Assembly: GCF_964275005.1 (NCBI RefSeq)
Contig: NC_092695.1
Coordinates: 15,932,567 to 15,996,566 of the forward strand
Source of the DNA: Diadema setosum
Lineage: Eukaryota; Echinodermata; Echinoidea; Diadematoida; Diadematidae
DNA: 64,000 nucleotides
Reading direction: 5' to 3'
Position numbers and translations under genes: made by a program. The notes under the pieces are model-generated. The model made no database searches. It had not been told where the DNA came from and saw only the letters and a list, made by a program, of their open reading frames with translations. This document shows positions 11,512 through 25,649 of the stretch, piece by piece; the first letter of the stretch is position 1, and the number at the start of each line of letters is the position of its first letter.

Positions 11512-13912
11512 TTCCTGCGTATATGATGCATGCTTACACAACTTATAGAGATGGAAACATGAAAAACAAAACAAAAAAAAAAAACTTCCCATAAGAAACT
11601 GAACGACGTAGAAGTTGTAGTTTGTCACGATTTGGTGCTCATGTGAATATACCCGGGCCGATGGGCTGCAACCCCCCCCCCCCCCCGTACACGTACGTTT
11701 GGTTTATCCAAAAAAAAAAAAAAAAAAAAAAAAGAAGAAGAAGAATCTTACAAGTTACAAGCTCACTGAACCCAATGATTTTCCGGGCTTGAATTCCGCC
11801 CCACCATCAAGAGACTGAGGTAAAACGCCCCTACCCCACTCCCGCACGCAAAAAAACAGTTTCACGGCCCCTACTATTTGGAATAAACGCCGCAACACTT
11901 TTTCAGTCGGAGCACAATGATATTCTTCATAATGAAGAAGTGCAGGTTCTTAAAAATACGGAAATTTAATAACTGTACCTTTTTGTTGCTTGAATTTTAT
12001 TCCTGTGGCTATTGTTTCACATTCTGTATGAATTCGATTTTTTTTTTCTATAGCGCAACGCACACTACCGTATGCTAAAATAGAAAAGATTTGAGTCCAA
12101 AAGTTAATCGCAATTTATCTGCGCCCCTGTATCGTTTAGTTGAGACACAGACTTTCAAGAACGCCAGAAATTCCTGTTGGAGGAAATGTTTGTGAAAGCT
12201 ATCAGGCATGCAGATTTACTGGTGCAAACCCTCTGAAATTGCAAAGTACCCATTGGGGCCAATCAAATATTTTTGATATTAAAATCCAGTAAACATTAAG
12301 AAACTTGAAGGTTTAATGCAACCACAATACATCTTTGTGTCAAGTTAGGTATTTTAGTTCTCAAATACCTCGGAAGATGCAACCATTGTAGACTAGATTT
12401 TAGAAGTATTTTACTCATTTTGCATATAGTTATAAGATGCAACAAGTTTATGAATGTTAACATGGGTATGTTAACATGGATATGTTATGACCCATCATGT
12501 GGATTTCCATACTTTAAGAGGCTTGGCCGGGCAAAGCTATATCAGTCGAGACTGTTTGAACAAAACAGATATTTGATTGAAAAACTTGTACATAGTGTAT
12601 GATATGAAACAGACTTATGTATGTATACAGGATTCGATGTTGTGTTTGTCCTATATTTCTCTTTGTCTTTGTAGTTCTAATCTTACACTGTCTTAAGCTA
12701 TACAGCCGGGTTCCAGCGATTATGTACTTTGTGGATAAGTATATTTACATAACATAAAATAATGCACATTTCTGGACATTTCATGTACACTTGTGTCATA
12801 AGAATTGTTTCATGTAGCTCTAAGGATAAAAAATGTAGGATATCTCATGCATCTCAGCATGCTTCAGGTGCTTGTATCATATTCTTTTCGCTGGTACAAC
12901 GGTTAGGCTCGTAGGGAAGTGAGAGTTGTAGAATGTGTCTTATTGTAATCCCAACTTGTAATTATAGTGTAAACTGTACAGAGCAAACTTTCATAAATGC
13001 TCGGTTAAGGCAAATAGCCACCTGCGGCATGAGAAGGAGCGAGAGGGCTTTCTTCTTTCGACGGTGAAACTGATATTAATTATGAAGCTAAGACGCTAAT
13101 CACATTAGCTCATGCGCAAAACTTTATACTAAGAAGAGCGCCTCTACAAATATGCAGAAGATAAATTGACTATGGATGTTTGTTTAAAAAGGTTTCTACC
13201 TGAAAATTAATGTATCTGGATGGAGATTTATAATTATGACAAATTTAAGTGACAAACATTGCATAGATAGACGATAGATGATTGTGCGTAGTTTTTTCTT
13301 CGTTTGGAGGAACTTTACCCTTTGTCATATAGTCAGTAGCTAGAAAAGATACATTTATAGGAAGCCCTTACTACTCCATTGCAGTATGTTTGATCTAAGC
13401 TATATCAATGTTTAATGATGCATCCAAGTGCTATTAAGGCTCCTTGACGTTTTGATTAAAGTCAAATCTGCTTCAACTGAAAGCTTTATTTGAATTTGGT
13501 GGTACTTGCATATTTTTTTTTTACTCGCCACTATCAATGTATGTTATTTCTTTACAAAATCATTAAACGTGATGTATTTGCTATAATTAATATGAACATA
13601 CATGAACACCACTTAATGGAGCCCTTGCATGTTCGTTTGCTTGTGTTGGCGTTTCGCTGAGTAGACGTTAAGTGACATCCTCTGTTTCGATTCGTCGCAG
13701 AAACTACTTTATAATTTTATAAAGTTTTGCCCCGAACTGAAACTATTGAGATTGATATGATCAGTGTTGAAGTGGTATTCAACATATAACAAATGCCAAT
13801 TAATAGCAGCGTACACCACTTAGGTCACTATTAAAGGAATCTTGCTTTGTTACATACACAGATACACATGTATCATGTTTATGCATATACATTATGTATA
13901 TGTGTATGTAAT

Positions 13913-13914
<2 letters not shown>

Positions 13915-14005
<91 letters not shown>
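13915..14005. repeat. Compound (TA)n(TG)n microsatellite
   Basis: About 60 bp of alternating TA (with one TG interruption) run directly into about 30 bp of TG. The poly-Tyr/Ile and Val/Cys reading frames across it are artefacts. Confidence 0.9.
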
Positions 14006-14007
<2 letters not shown>

Positions 14008-15217
14008 ATAGATGTTTACATAAGTATGTTTCATGTTATCGGGGATGTCAGAGGAGGATTAATGTGTGATCGCAGATAAATTGACAAGACAAGCTGTTGG
14101 TTGCAGTTTTAGAAGATGATTAATCATCGTCATCTTATTGCAATCTATTTCTTTGCGGTCGACACTGATATCACAAATGATATCCCATCAGGAGTGCCGC
14201 TCCTCATATCCGACGATGGAAGCATAGACGGTAGAAAGAGGAAGTGTTTGCATGAAATTATAATATCCAAAAATGCACATAAATTTGGTTGGTGTCATTT
14301 TTCAAATCTTTAAACCATTTCAGTTGCCAATGCGTTGTTGGGCAGCAGGAGTGCACAATATGTGCCGAACCCTATTACATTTTATAATATGATTCTAATA
14401 ACATCTACAGCAAGTAAATTTGATTGAAGACCACAGCTTTAATCAGATACTCACTTTTTTAACAGTTCGTGATATCAATCCTAGTTTTCCAAACGCACTG
14501 CCAGATTCTTTCGGTAATTGTTTGGTCCTTATTTTATTCTTATTTTGGCAGTCTCAAAAGGAAATGAGTTTTTTTTTTCTTACAACGGATTGCAATATAA
14601 AGTAAATACAAAAAAATACAAAAATAACAATTTCATACTGATGCAGAGCCTCGAAACTAAAGCAGTAATTCACTACATACTATACACATGACCTTATTTA
14701 ACCATGCCATTTTAGGTGTTCCGCATCATTTTCGGATGAAGTGTGGTGTGAATTCGTTGAATTGGCAAGAGACACTTCAAGATCTCAGTACAATTTGTCG
14801 ACTACTGTAATTCAAGTATTTGAGAAGACGTTATTGCGCGATTCATTTGACATGAGAAATAGTTAACCATCTTATTGATTATATACAAATCAGTTTGTAA
14901 ACTCAATATATCAAGATTTTTTTTTTTTGAGATGTGATTTGGGATTTTCGTGGCTTAACTTGATTATAAATTTTCGGTGTGTATTAATCTCTTGCATCAA
15001 AGGGTTTAATGTTAGTTTGTCAATCTGTTAGATTATAATAATTTGATGTGGTATTAATTCAATTTGTGATAGCTGATGAGGTAAATGATACAATATCGCG
15101 ATTAATCTGTTTACTCCCTATGATTTTTTTTTTTAGTGACCTGATACTCGTCTATAATGATTTCGAATTCTTCAGGGCACGAGTTCTTAGAGAAGACTGA
15201 ATGACAGTATGGCTTAA

Positions 15218-15784
15218 TAAAGGTTCTCTGAAATCCAAATCCATGTTGATTTGTGTTGATTTATGATACCCTCAACATCACTTTTGCGGTGAAACGAATA
15301 TCTAGAAACATTCCATATATTTCATACTTGGGAACGCCCACAAAAAATCCTTCTAAACCAATATTCTTGAGATGACCTCATCTGTCTAAAGTACTGAAAT
15401 GTTTAACAAAAGACCTTGGAATGCGCCTTCCTCTCGACTCAGCATAACTTGCATGTTTCTGTGCTATTAATGTGACTAACAAAAGACATGGCGAGGGAAC
15501 ATGCAAGTTATGCTGAGTCGAGAGAAAGGTGCATTCCAATGTCTTTTGTTAAACATTTCAGTACCTTAGCAATGATTGACAGATGAGGTCATCTCAAGAA
15601 TATTGGTTTGGAAGGATTTTTTTTTTTTTTGTGGGCGTTCCCAAGTAATCTGAAGAAAAATAGAAGAAAAAAATCGTTAAAAATATATGGAATTTTTCAG
15701 GATATTCGTTTCACCGCAAAAGTGATGTTGAGGTATCATAAATCAACACAAATCAACATTCATTTGGATTTCAGGGCCCCTTTA
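15218..15784. mobile_element. Near full-length palindromic MITE, about 0.57 kb
   Basis: Left arm from 15218 and right arm ending at 15784 are inverted copies almost from end to end, meeting near 15480. Shared blocks include CTGAAATCCAAAT, GTTGATTTGTGTTGATTTATG, CACTTTTGCGGTGAAACGAA, GAGATGACCTCATCTGTC and CATAACTTGCATGTT. The termini begin TAAAGG. There is no coding capacity. Confidence 0.8.
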
Positions 15785-17109
15785 AGTGATGTCAGTCATG
15801 GGTGGTCTATATAGACTATATTACGTAAGAGCTAGGATAGATGCTATGTTGAGTTGATGTTAGACAATATGATTATATGATTATAACACGTATTTCATGA
15901 CAATGAGAGACATTATATTGTTTTTTTTTTATATTTAGCAAGCAAATTTTTCCGTCTCTGACTACTCGTTTGTCTTGTAGAAAATAAAGTATATGCAGTG
16001 AACTGTAATATCGATTTCATCTTTTCGAAACATTAATTACTTACTGCGTCATTATCAGGTCATTGTAAACTAACGGTATTCATGAAAGTGATGGAAACGT
16101 TGATCTACATTATGATTATTTTCTTCAAAAGTTCTATAAGTAATATCGTGATGTTCAAACAGTAGGAAATACATACCATCACGACTTTTAGTTGTCCTTT
16201 GATGACGCCCAAGGGGGCAGGACAGAACATGTCGTGATTAGATTATGTGTTTGCAGCATAGATATTCATTGCACAGGTGAATGAAACCATTATTAATATT
16301 TATCCATTGCAAATGTCCCTTAATATTTATTCTAAACTAGGAATATTCGTCACCATAATAATCAATCATCAGCTACAAAGCAAGGGTCCTCTATGTAATT
16401 AAATGGTGTGATCGCAGAAGTACCGTATACTATACAAATCACTCCAACAACAATACGTTTATGTGTCCATTAATGATTCAAATTGAACTCCGCATGACGA
16501 TAATAAATCTATACATCCAAGTTTCGATTGCCATATCGGAGCGGAATATGGGGTTTATCTACATAACTAAATTATTTATGTTCATATACCTGTATATATT
16601 ATATACCTCGTATACATTGCTTGAGAATCAGCAATTACAATGAGTGCCTCGCAGCCGTCTTACACATAGACCTAGGTCATGTTCCCAGTTGTCTGGCATA
16701 TTGAAAGAGCATCTTCAATTATTGTTTGAATGAATGGCCACAATAAGTCAACGAGTCCAGCTGTACGAGGAAATTTCACTCTTTTTTTTCAATTAAAGTA
16801 TACCGAAGTAAGTTAATGATAATTTCCCATGAACAACATTTGTGTTAGCGTTTTAAATGAAAGCAGCATGCCTTAATTTACTGTGATTGATACTATAAAT
16901 GCCCACTTTTAAGTTAGGCGAAATAGATACAGTAAAACTCTAAAGTTGGCGTCAGTGTACTGATCGGAGGATTTTATTGTGACTAACAAATCGTTAATAT
17001 CATTTACCATTTTCTGTGATGACCCGGACCTTGAACGAAGGGTTTTTACATTGTTCGTGTCGCGGTTTGGAAATAAATATAATCATTTGTATGTGATTAC
17101 ATCTTTATA

Positions 17110-17110
<1 letters not shown>

Positions 17111-17149
<39 letters not shown>

Positions 17150-17157
17150 TGTGTGTA
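17111..17157. repeat. (TG)n microsatellite
   Basis: About 45 bp of TG repeats with a short CGCG interruption. Confidence 0.85.
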
Positions 17158-17928
17158 CATGTATTCATCCATATGCATACATAACTGTGTGTAGGTTTGC
17201 GTGTATGTGGGTGGATCTATATGGAACTGTATAAAGGGGAGGGGAGAGAGAGCAAAAAAGTAGACGTCAGATTCTCGATGTTTGGAAAGATGCACGTGAC
17301 TAGCGAGTGTTGATTGCATGGTTGCGACAGGCAGAGGGCGGTGTTTGTTTCATTCAAGAAGCCCACGCCATGATGAAAACCACCCCCTTTCTAATGCCAG
17401 GACTGAAGTGGGATAGGTTGATATATTTGGAAGACGAGAGACAACGAATTTTTCGTGTATGTAATAATATAATTTGGTGATTTAACGCATGTGTCTGACG
17501 GGAATCATGTGTAGGAGAGACGCCTGTAATGTCAGATTAAAGAAATTTCATACATACATCAAAAATCTGTTTCATCTACCAGCTTCACGTTCATTTATGA
17601 TTGGCGAGAAATACGCAGAGATAATGCAGGTGGGAGTGTTCTGAGGCTTGTATGATACTATAGAAATGCTGCAGTATCCGAATTCAAGCTAGCCAGGTGC
17701 CCTTCTGTAATGCCATGAAAATATAATTATCTTCTTGATATAGCCATATGGGGAGGAGAAGTAAAGAAAGTAGAACAATGGGTGAAACGAATGCTGATAA
17801 GTGGTAACAAGCATTTTGGCAGTTCACCAAAAAGGCATGTTGACGCTAAGTTCACACACATTCATGTTCAAAGGTCAACTTTCTGATCGACCGTCCCTGG
17901 TTATCCGTCCATCTAAAAACCACCGGAG

Positions 17929-18177
17929 CTAGAGATTGATCCTCTCGCAGACCTTTCCCCAGTGTGAAGCCGGACAGACACACGAACTGCAGTCTGAAGG
18001 ATTCTGGTACCCGCCATTTTGACAGGTGATCTTGCTGCCTGCGCATCGATCTCTGCATTTGTACATAAGATTGACGAGTTTCAAGTCGTAGAAACTTGGT
18101 TCCGTTCTCCATTCGAGTACATGTTGTGGGTTAGCGTTGACGGTGATGGTTGGTAAAGAGTAATGTTTTGAAAATGC
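17929..18177 (-). CDS. Astacin exon 5: end of catalytic domain, EGF-like domain, stop
   Basis: Acceptor GATTTTTCAG; reads [14 protein letters not shown], then LVNLMYKC, then an EGF-like module with six Cys ([10 protein letters not shown] and [12 protein letters not shown]), then TAG at 17931-17929. Confidence 0.93.
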   Translation of the reverse strand, partial: AFSKHYSLPTITVNANPQHVLEWRTEPSFYDLKLVNLMYKCRDRCAGSKITCQNGGYQNPSDCSSCVCPASHWGKVCERINL

Positions 18178-21100
18178 CTGAAAAATCAATGGAACCAAAC
18201 AGACAAAAGCTCGGCAAATGACAGCACACAACAAGCATATGGATAAATTCCTTTAATTCTCTTCTGAAGACCAATATGGCAAAGGAGGGTTGATTTTGAA
18301 AGTGCCCATAACGAGTGTTTGGAAATGCTACGAATTCTTCACAAATTTCTATACATGGTAATACATCATAATTATGATGGTGAGTTTGGGTAAAGAAGGC
18401 TGTGCATGAAAACAATCAAGACTCTATCATATTAAATAACTCAATTGCTGCAGGGGTTTCATCGATGCTTAAAACTGAGGCAGTGATTTCACCCACTAGA
18501 GTGAAAATAATCCTAGCAACACTTAATACGGTATACTTTGAGCTCTCCCTGGTACGAATTCGCTCATGGCATGTGAGTGACTGAATTTAGCACAGGCATA
18601 ATATAGATACGAAGAGATTCGGAGAGAGCCAGTCTTCACTGACCACATCGAAGTTATAGAATCATGGCCACGTTAATGATAAGTGATATCACAGGGATGT
18701 GTGGTGTCTGTGTGTCTGTGTGTGTGCGTGTGTGTGTTTGTCCTCCATTTGTCTGTCCGTCTATCTGTTTCTTTGTATGCGTGTCTGTGTCTTTTTACGT
18801 GTAGGCCCTAATTATTTTGTTATTTGTGCCCAAATTACTCTGTTACAGCAGTACGGTACCAGTTTATGATAATTATTGCCTTTGTTTTATTTGAATGGTA
18901 ATGAATAAAAATATCATTGAAAAAAAAAACACGTATGTGTGTGTTTTTAATGTAAGGACGACTGAGGATACAGCAATGAAACTTGCACACGTGTAATCCA
19001 TTCTGTGTTTGAAAACTATATTTTCAGTTGACTGCTCCAGCATATTTTCATGATATCAAACGAATAGCAAAACTTGAGAAAGAGACCATAGCCCCTGACA
19101 TTGGGGTGAAAATAGCAACACTCACACAAAGTCAAACAACTTTGCCATCCATTCTCGCAGAAATAACGACATTTAGCAGTTGACTTCAGTTTGAACTCTC
19201 CTTTTGCTCTCCCTTCACTGGTTTTGACTAAACACAGTATCCTATTTCGAAACAAATTCGAAAATAATCGATTCATCATACAATATGCATATTACTTACA
19301 TTAGATGGATAATGCATGATAGAATCCAAGTCGTAAGGTACTGCTGCCGCCAACGTCTGGTCGTAGAGATATGGCGCCCTGACCACGCCGAATGATTGCA
19401 CGAGATTCACGTGATCGGCGATGTTTTCCCAGTGGATAGTAATGTACTTGTCGCGCTCCGGTGTCTGATGCTGATGGCGTAGGCCTATGGCATGACCGAG
19501 TTCGTGAACCAGAGTGTAAGTCTGTGTGGAAAATAGGGAGTTCAGATAAGAGAGCATTTTATCACTATCCTCATCTGTCTCATTAACAGTCAATCTCTCT
19601 CTCTCTCTCTCTCTTTCATCGACGTAAATATAAGTATACGCACCGAATATTCAGTGATTTAGTATACAGAAGCCATAAAAAAAAAAATCATGTTCATGCA
19701 TTCTCGGATTGAAATAAAAACAACTCAACTCAAGAATTCTCTCTCTACTCAGTTTCGTGGATTAAGAGCCCAGTCGGTGCATGAGCGGCAAGCTGCTAGT
19801 GTTCTGCTAGTCTTTTGTAAATTAATATGACAGTAAAACGTTAACATTTCTCTTACTTTTCCAATGTTTCCGAGAATCTGGCTTTTGTTTCATGATTGCA
19901 TTTCTGAATGAGAGATTATGTCTAAAGGAATAAATCTTTCTAAATGAGTTATTGAAATTCAACTCTGTGTTAAGGTTTGCTTTATTGAAGAGAGTAAAAC
20001 ATGTAAAACTTTTAGAATGGTAGGTTTTTACGATTGGACTTAAAGTTAGCAGGTTTAATATTTCAAGATTCACATGCTTGCACATATTGACATTACAAAG
20101 TAATCACAAACTGGCCCTTTTTGACGTGAAATAAAGAAATGGTATCCTTTGCATTAAGCTTCTGTTGTTTTGAAATGAACGAAAACAATGATGAATTTGG
20201 GGGTAAGGTTTGTAGTTGCCAAATAATCAACAAAGACATGATTTTATAATTATGATTTTTTTTTTTCTCCTTGGAACGAGGCTATAACGTTAATTTTGCC
20301 ATCCGTCCAGCAACGTCAACAACTACAAAAAGCAAAGGGAAATTACATTTACCCATTCTGGGCAGGCCGATATGAGATGACGACCTTTGACCCTCCTCCC
20401 TAAAAATGACGTGCAGGCTTGGCGCTTCTCGAGAAACAGACGGTCTGAGTGGCCAAGCCGGGTAGCTAAACCCGTATTGAACGGAACGAAGCGTATGCAC
20501 GTACCCTCCTCCCAAACGGCCATGCCGCGAAAGATCTCTAGTAACTCTTTCTCTGTAAAGGGGAACAAGAATGAATGGAAACTGACTGTTAAAACAGTGG
20601 CGGATCCAGGAGGGAGAGCACCGGGCGCCCCCACCCCTTTATTTTTTTTTTGGTCAAAACAAAAGAAATAAAAAGAAAAAAATTGGGGGGGGGGGGGGCG
20701 TGCGCCCCCTCCCACCTTTGATTTTGTAAAAGCGCCCCCTCTTTACAGAAATCCTGGATCCGCCTCTGTAAAACGTCTCTCTATTGTTACGTATTTTGCA
20801 TCGATTCCTGCACATGCCCGTATTTTCACTTGGAACCAAGATAGTCAATGTTTGTACCGCTTACTTGGGCCTCTTTCTTAAGTCACTGAATAAACGAAGA
20901 CGCGGGAAACATAAACATTAATTAGTTATGAACAAACACAGTGTCATGTTTAATGTTAACTTTAAATTCAGAGAGGAATAAATGTCCGTAACAGCTACGT
21001 ATTTCAACTGTCGACCAGATTGTAATAGAACAATATGACACATGAGGTTCCAGATGTTACATCGGCTGTTACATGGACAGGGAGACATTTAAACTAATAT

Positions 21101-22386
21101 TTGGCACGAATTTGACCAGAAGTCAGGGACAAGGGAATTGTCGTCGGTTTTGCTCATTTTGCCAAGATCTGGGAAGGCAACTATAGTGATTGGCGTAGTT
21201 CCATTCATTGTTTGTGCACAGTATAGAGCTTTCGTGTTGCCACAGCTTCTCTATAATCAGGGAGAAGTTTGCAAATGATAATCATAACTCGTATTTGATA
21301 CCTATGCAGACGTTCATATACTAGTACCTACACCTACCTGCTGAAGACTCTCTCTCTCTCTCTCTCTTCTCTCTCTGTATAATATGAACACTTAGCAAAA
21401 AAAAAAAGAAGAAAGTAAGTAAACACTTTTCGAGTTCATATTTTTCATAGAAGATTTTGATGAAACTCAATGTATATACCATATTAAAGATAATTTAATT
21501 GCCTATCAACCGAGTAGGTCAGTATAAAGGGATACTTTACGCATGAGTGAACACATTCATTTTTGTCCTCCAAGGCACAAAAGTAAAAATTGCAAAAATT
21601 AACATGTTCTTTTTCATTTGCAAATGCCCTTCAAGGTAACAATGACCAGTTTAACACAATGAGAAGTATTAATGAAATAGCAAAAATATAAGTTTCTGTT
21701 CTCTTTATCTCTTTATAATCTCAAACAAAATCAAAGTGGGAAACTGAAGGGGGAAAATAAGAATCTTATATCAACTCAAGCTTCTCATGACATAAGGAGT
21801 AAAGGCACAAAGTGGTTAAATGAACTAAATACCTCTATTTCATTCTTTAAATTTAGTAATTTGAAAATTCATGAGACAAATTCAAGAACCAAATTATTAT
21901 TCAAAATTTTCCTAATTTGAGAAATCAATTCAAATTCCTACCTTTTTGTTAATATTGCTTCTTCTCTCATTTCGTTTGAATTTGGATTTGAAAGAAGATT
22001 CTTCATTTTTCTCCCTTATTTTTAGCCTTTATCGATCTCTTGGGCTTCAAAGATATTATAAAGATCAAAGGTCTATTTTTGCAACTTAATTGATGTTTTC
22101 TATTGTGCTAAATTTGTCTTTTGTTCTTATTGTTACACGGAAGACCACTTACGCATGAATGACAACTTATTCATCTTTGCAATTTTTACTTTTGTACCTT
22201 GGGAGAAGTGTTCACTCATACGTAAAGTTTCATTTTTTTTTTATTACCCTACCAGATTAATAACCAATTAAATCACTTTTCATATGGTACACAATACATT
22301 AACTTTTAGCCAAATGTTCTATGAGAAATATAAACTTGAAAAAGTGTTTACATTCTTTTTTTTTGCTGAATGTATATATGTATATC

Positions 22387-22445
<59 letters not shown>

Positions 22446-25400
22446 GTGTGTGTGTGTGTGTGTTGTGCGTGCGTCTGTGTGTGTGTTGTGTGTGTGTATG
22501 TGTGCGTGTGTGTGTGTGTATATATATATATATAAGGTTTAGTGCAGATTTGTTCAATCATGAAGAATACAGTCGAAGAATATCGACACACTGATAATAA
22601 TCATCACATTTTGGAACAACACAAGGGAGTACATGCATTTTGACTAAGTAATAAAAGTACACGCAAGGTCCATTTTACTACTTGCACAATTTATGGAAAT
22701 AAAAACGCAATTGAAAATCAATATTGACATTCCTTCCAAGAAATCAAGTAAACAAGTATCTTCATAGGAATTCTTTGAGTGGTTCACAGTATAAAAGCAT
22801 GCCTTTTAGTGGACCTTTCAATTCTGTTTTTCTCTAAACAAAACTTTGCATTTTGCTGGTATGCATGTATAACTTTATTTTGTTAACTACTATCATCCTT
22901 TGCACAGTTGAATGTATGTCTATATTAAGATTCTTGATTTATTTTGTGTTATGTTTTGCTGGGGAAAAAATTGAATTGAATTGTTTAAATCAAAGAGAGA
23001 GGGAGGAGGGAGGAGGGAGGAAGGGAGTGAGAGAAAGATACGTAGATAACCTTACCATCGTATGTGTTTGTCGTTTCGAAAGGAATGATACCCTGAGGCC
23101 AGAAATAACGTGAACTGATTGCTTTCCTCTTTCTCCTTCCAGACTTTATGCTGAAAGAGCTGTGGAAAAGGCCAGTGCCTTCATACGGTAGACTGAAGTC
23201 CATGTCCTGTAATACAAAATACAGCACCCTATAGTAGGCAATTACTGTTCGATGAGATGTTCACTACATTTTTCCAAGTGAATACGACTAAGTTTTTTTT
23301 TTCCATTTACTGTATGCTAATCAGCGTATTTACTGGGTATACACAGAATATACTGCGCTGTTCTTTGTACTTTGCAATGCAAGCCCTGTAATGATACACA
23401 TTGTGGGTTGAAATGATAATTCTGATTACGACCCTAAAAAAAAAAAGTGACTGAAGGACGGTGAAATTAGTTGTCCCTTGAAAAACATGTACAAAAAGTA
23501 TAAAAGTCCGTAACTTTTACATTTGCTATGAGATTTTCAATGAAATTTCTACCTTTCTGTTTAGTTAACTTAATTTATCAGAGTTAATTTAGTGCATTGT
23601 ACCTGAAAGCAATCGGTGAGTATGGTAGTCTTTGAAGGTAGGCCCACGTATAGATTCCTCAATAAAACTAAACTAGGAACGAGAGGATTGGGGCGACCAA
23701 TGAATGGTGCTGTGAAACAAGTCCAATGGGAAAAAACTGACTCCTCAATAAGGGCATGGTTTCAAAGCAGGATACCTTATGTGAACTTCCACTTGCATCT
23801 CTCACCCTCTCATCCCCTACCCCCCCCCCACGCACACACAATCATGTATGCAAAATTAAGCCTAAATGCAAACATACATGCACATCAGGGGTTTCCCCGT
23901 ATTTGACCCAGGGACTGTTTTACATGGAAGTGATCAATTATTATTTTATTTTATGATGTTCCCAATTTTAGTAGGTCTAATCATGTATCCATTGGTATTT
24001 TCGGATTAAAGGCATACAGCGACGATTCGTATTTCAAGGTGCTTGCTATCATGACGAGCATAATGTGAACTTTTTGACAAAGATGGCATTTACGAAGTTA
24101 TGTGCGATTAATTTAAAAGGCTAATATTGGCTCCACTGTGTGCCCATTGTGGAATCACGGGATCCAAAAAGATAAATGTATACACACACAGATCACGCAC
24201 ACTTTTTTTTTGTTTTTCAATAATCTTTGATTTCTATAATTTCACGTGACAAAAACATTCGTCTTGAATGTATAAACACAATATGCAATCAACAATGCTT
24301 AATCAAGTAAAACGAGAAATTAAAAAAACACAAATTGGTGCGTAACCCGAAATACATACAGCTTAACACATAGACTTACACGTAGCTACCCAAATACAAA
24401 AACTAAATACCCCCACCTGCCTTCTTACCCGTCCCCCCTGCAGTACTAGGATTCCCGCTCACATCTCAATCTCTGCCCTTCAATAGAATATTTTCAATCA
24501 ATCAAGTTCCGCAATATATTCATATTCTATATTATAATATAATATCTCAAATCATAGGCATCAGTCGTAAGAGAAAGTAGCAGAAAGAAAAGAGAGAGAG
24601 AATGACAAACATAGTGCTATAGGCGCTAACAGTAAGCCCCAGAGAAAAGAAAGTACAGAAGTTTGAACCCTATAAAACTAATCTATCTCCTTACAGACCC
24701 TATCCGCAACTCTAAAAATCAAGTGAATAAAAAATCACTTACTTTATTCACACATATCACTTTATTAACGTATTCCAAATTCATTAAATACAAAGCTAAT
24801 TTTCCTCTCTTAATTGCCAATTTCTTTTCCTCTTCAATACTTTCACTTATTCTCTTCTGACTTATAGTGACAGATGGTAAAATGCCTATACTTTTTGACT
24901 TACAATTGATATATTTCACTTCAGTAAAATAATCAAAGAACCAACTTCATTCTCACTGAGCTAGACAGTCCAAAATGTATGCCCATTGCATATAACGTAT
25001 TTCAACTAGATCATAATGCGATGTCACTTCTCTCCATATATCTTTTACTATCCGACAATGCAGAAATAAAGTTTCATAGGTTTCTATTTCTTGATTACAA
25101 AAAAACCCCAACAATTTGCTACAAAACAAAATTTTAAAAGTTGCTCTTTAGTGTGAATCATTTCATGTAAAAACTTAAATTGAAATTCTTTGTGTATACT
25201 GAGAAGCATCGTGGATCTTGGTCTAACGAAATAGTTCTTTTATAACTTTTGTATACTCAAAATTATCATGACCATCTTTTATCTATAAATCATACATTTT
25301 CTGCAAATTAGAAATAACGAAGTCATACATTTTTCGTGAATTTACATCTCTAATTGTATTTTTTGCCCAAATATCTTCAATTCTAAATCAAACGTCTCCA

Positions 25401-25618
25401 CATCTTATATGCTGAAATTTAACAATCATCCTCTATTCTATTGAAATCATTTGGTACATGTCAATGATAGTCAATCATTCCTATAAATTTAAAAAATATT
25501 GAACCGGCTTAACAAGACCTTTCTTCAATATATATGGTCAATTCTAGAATTTTATATCCCTTTTTCATGTAGATTTTGATTAAAAAAAAAACTTCCCTTT
25601 CAGACATATCTTCCCTTT

Positions 25619-25649
<31 letters not shown>

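Larger units (their letters stand above)
11512..17928. other. Convergent intergenic region between Cdx and the astacin gene
   Basis: The first part must contain the Cdx 3' UTR and the last part the astacin 3' UTR (minus strand), but neither end can be fixed. The rest is AT-rich, with poly-C and poly-A runs near 11671-11734, a TA/TG microsatellite at 13915-14005, a palindromic element at 15218-15784 and a TG tract at 17111-17157. No coding exon was recognised; the 60-70 residue frames here have no family features. Confidence 0.6.

Noticed and set aside
13800..14069. Frames rich in Tyr/Ile, Thr/His or Val/Cys (also near 9093-9633, 17083-17319 and 22284-22594)
   Set aside because: Translations of TA and TG microsatellites.
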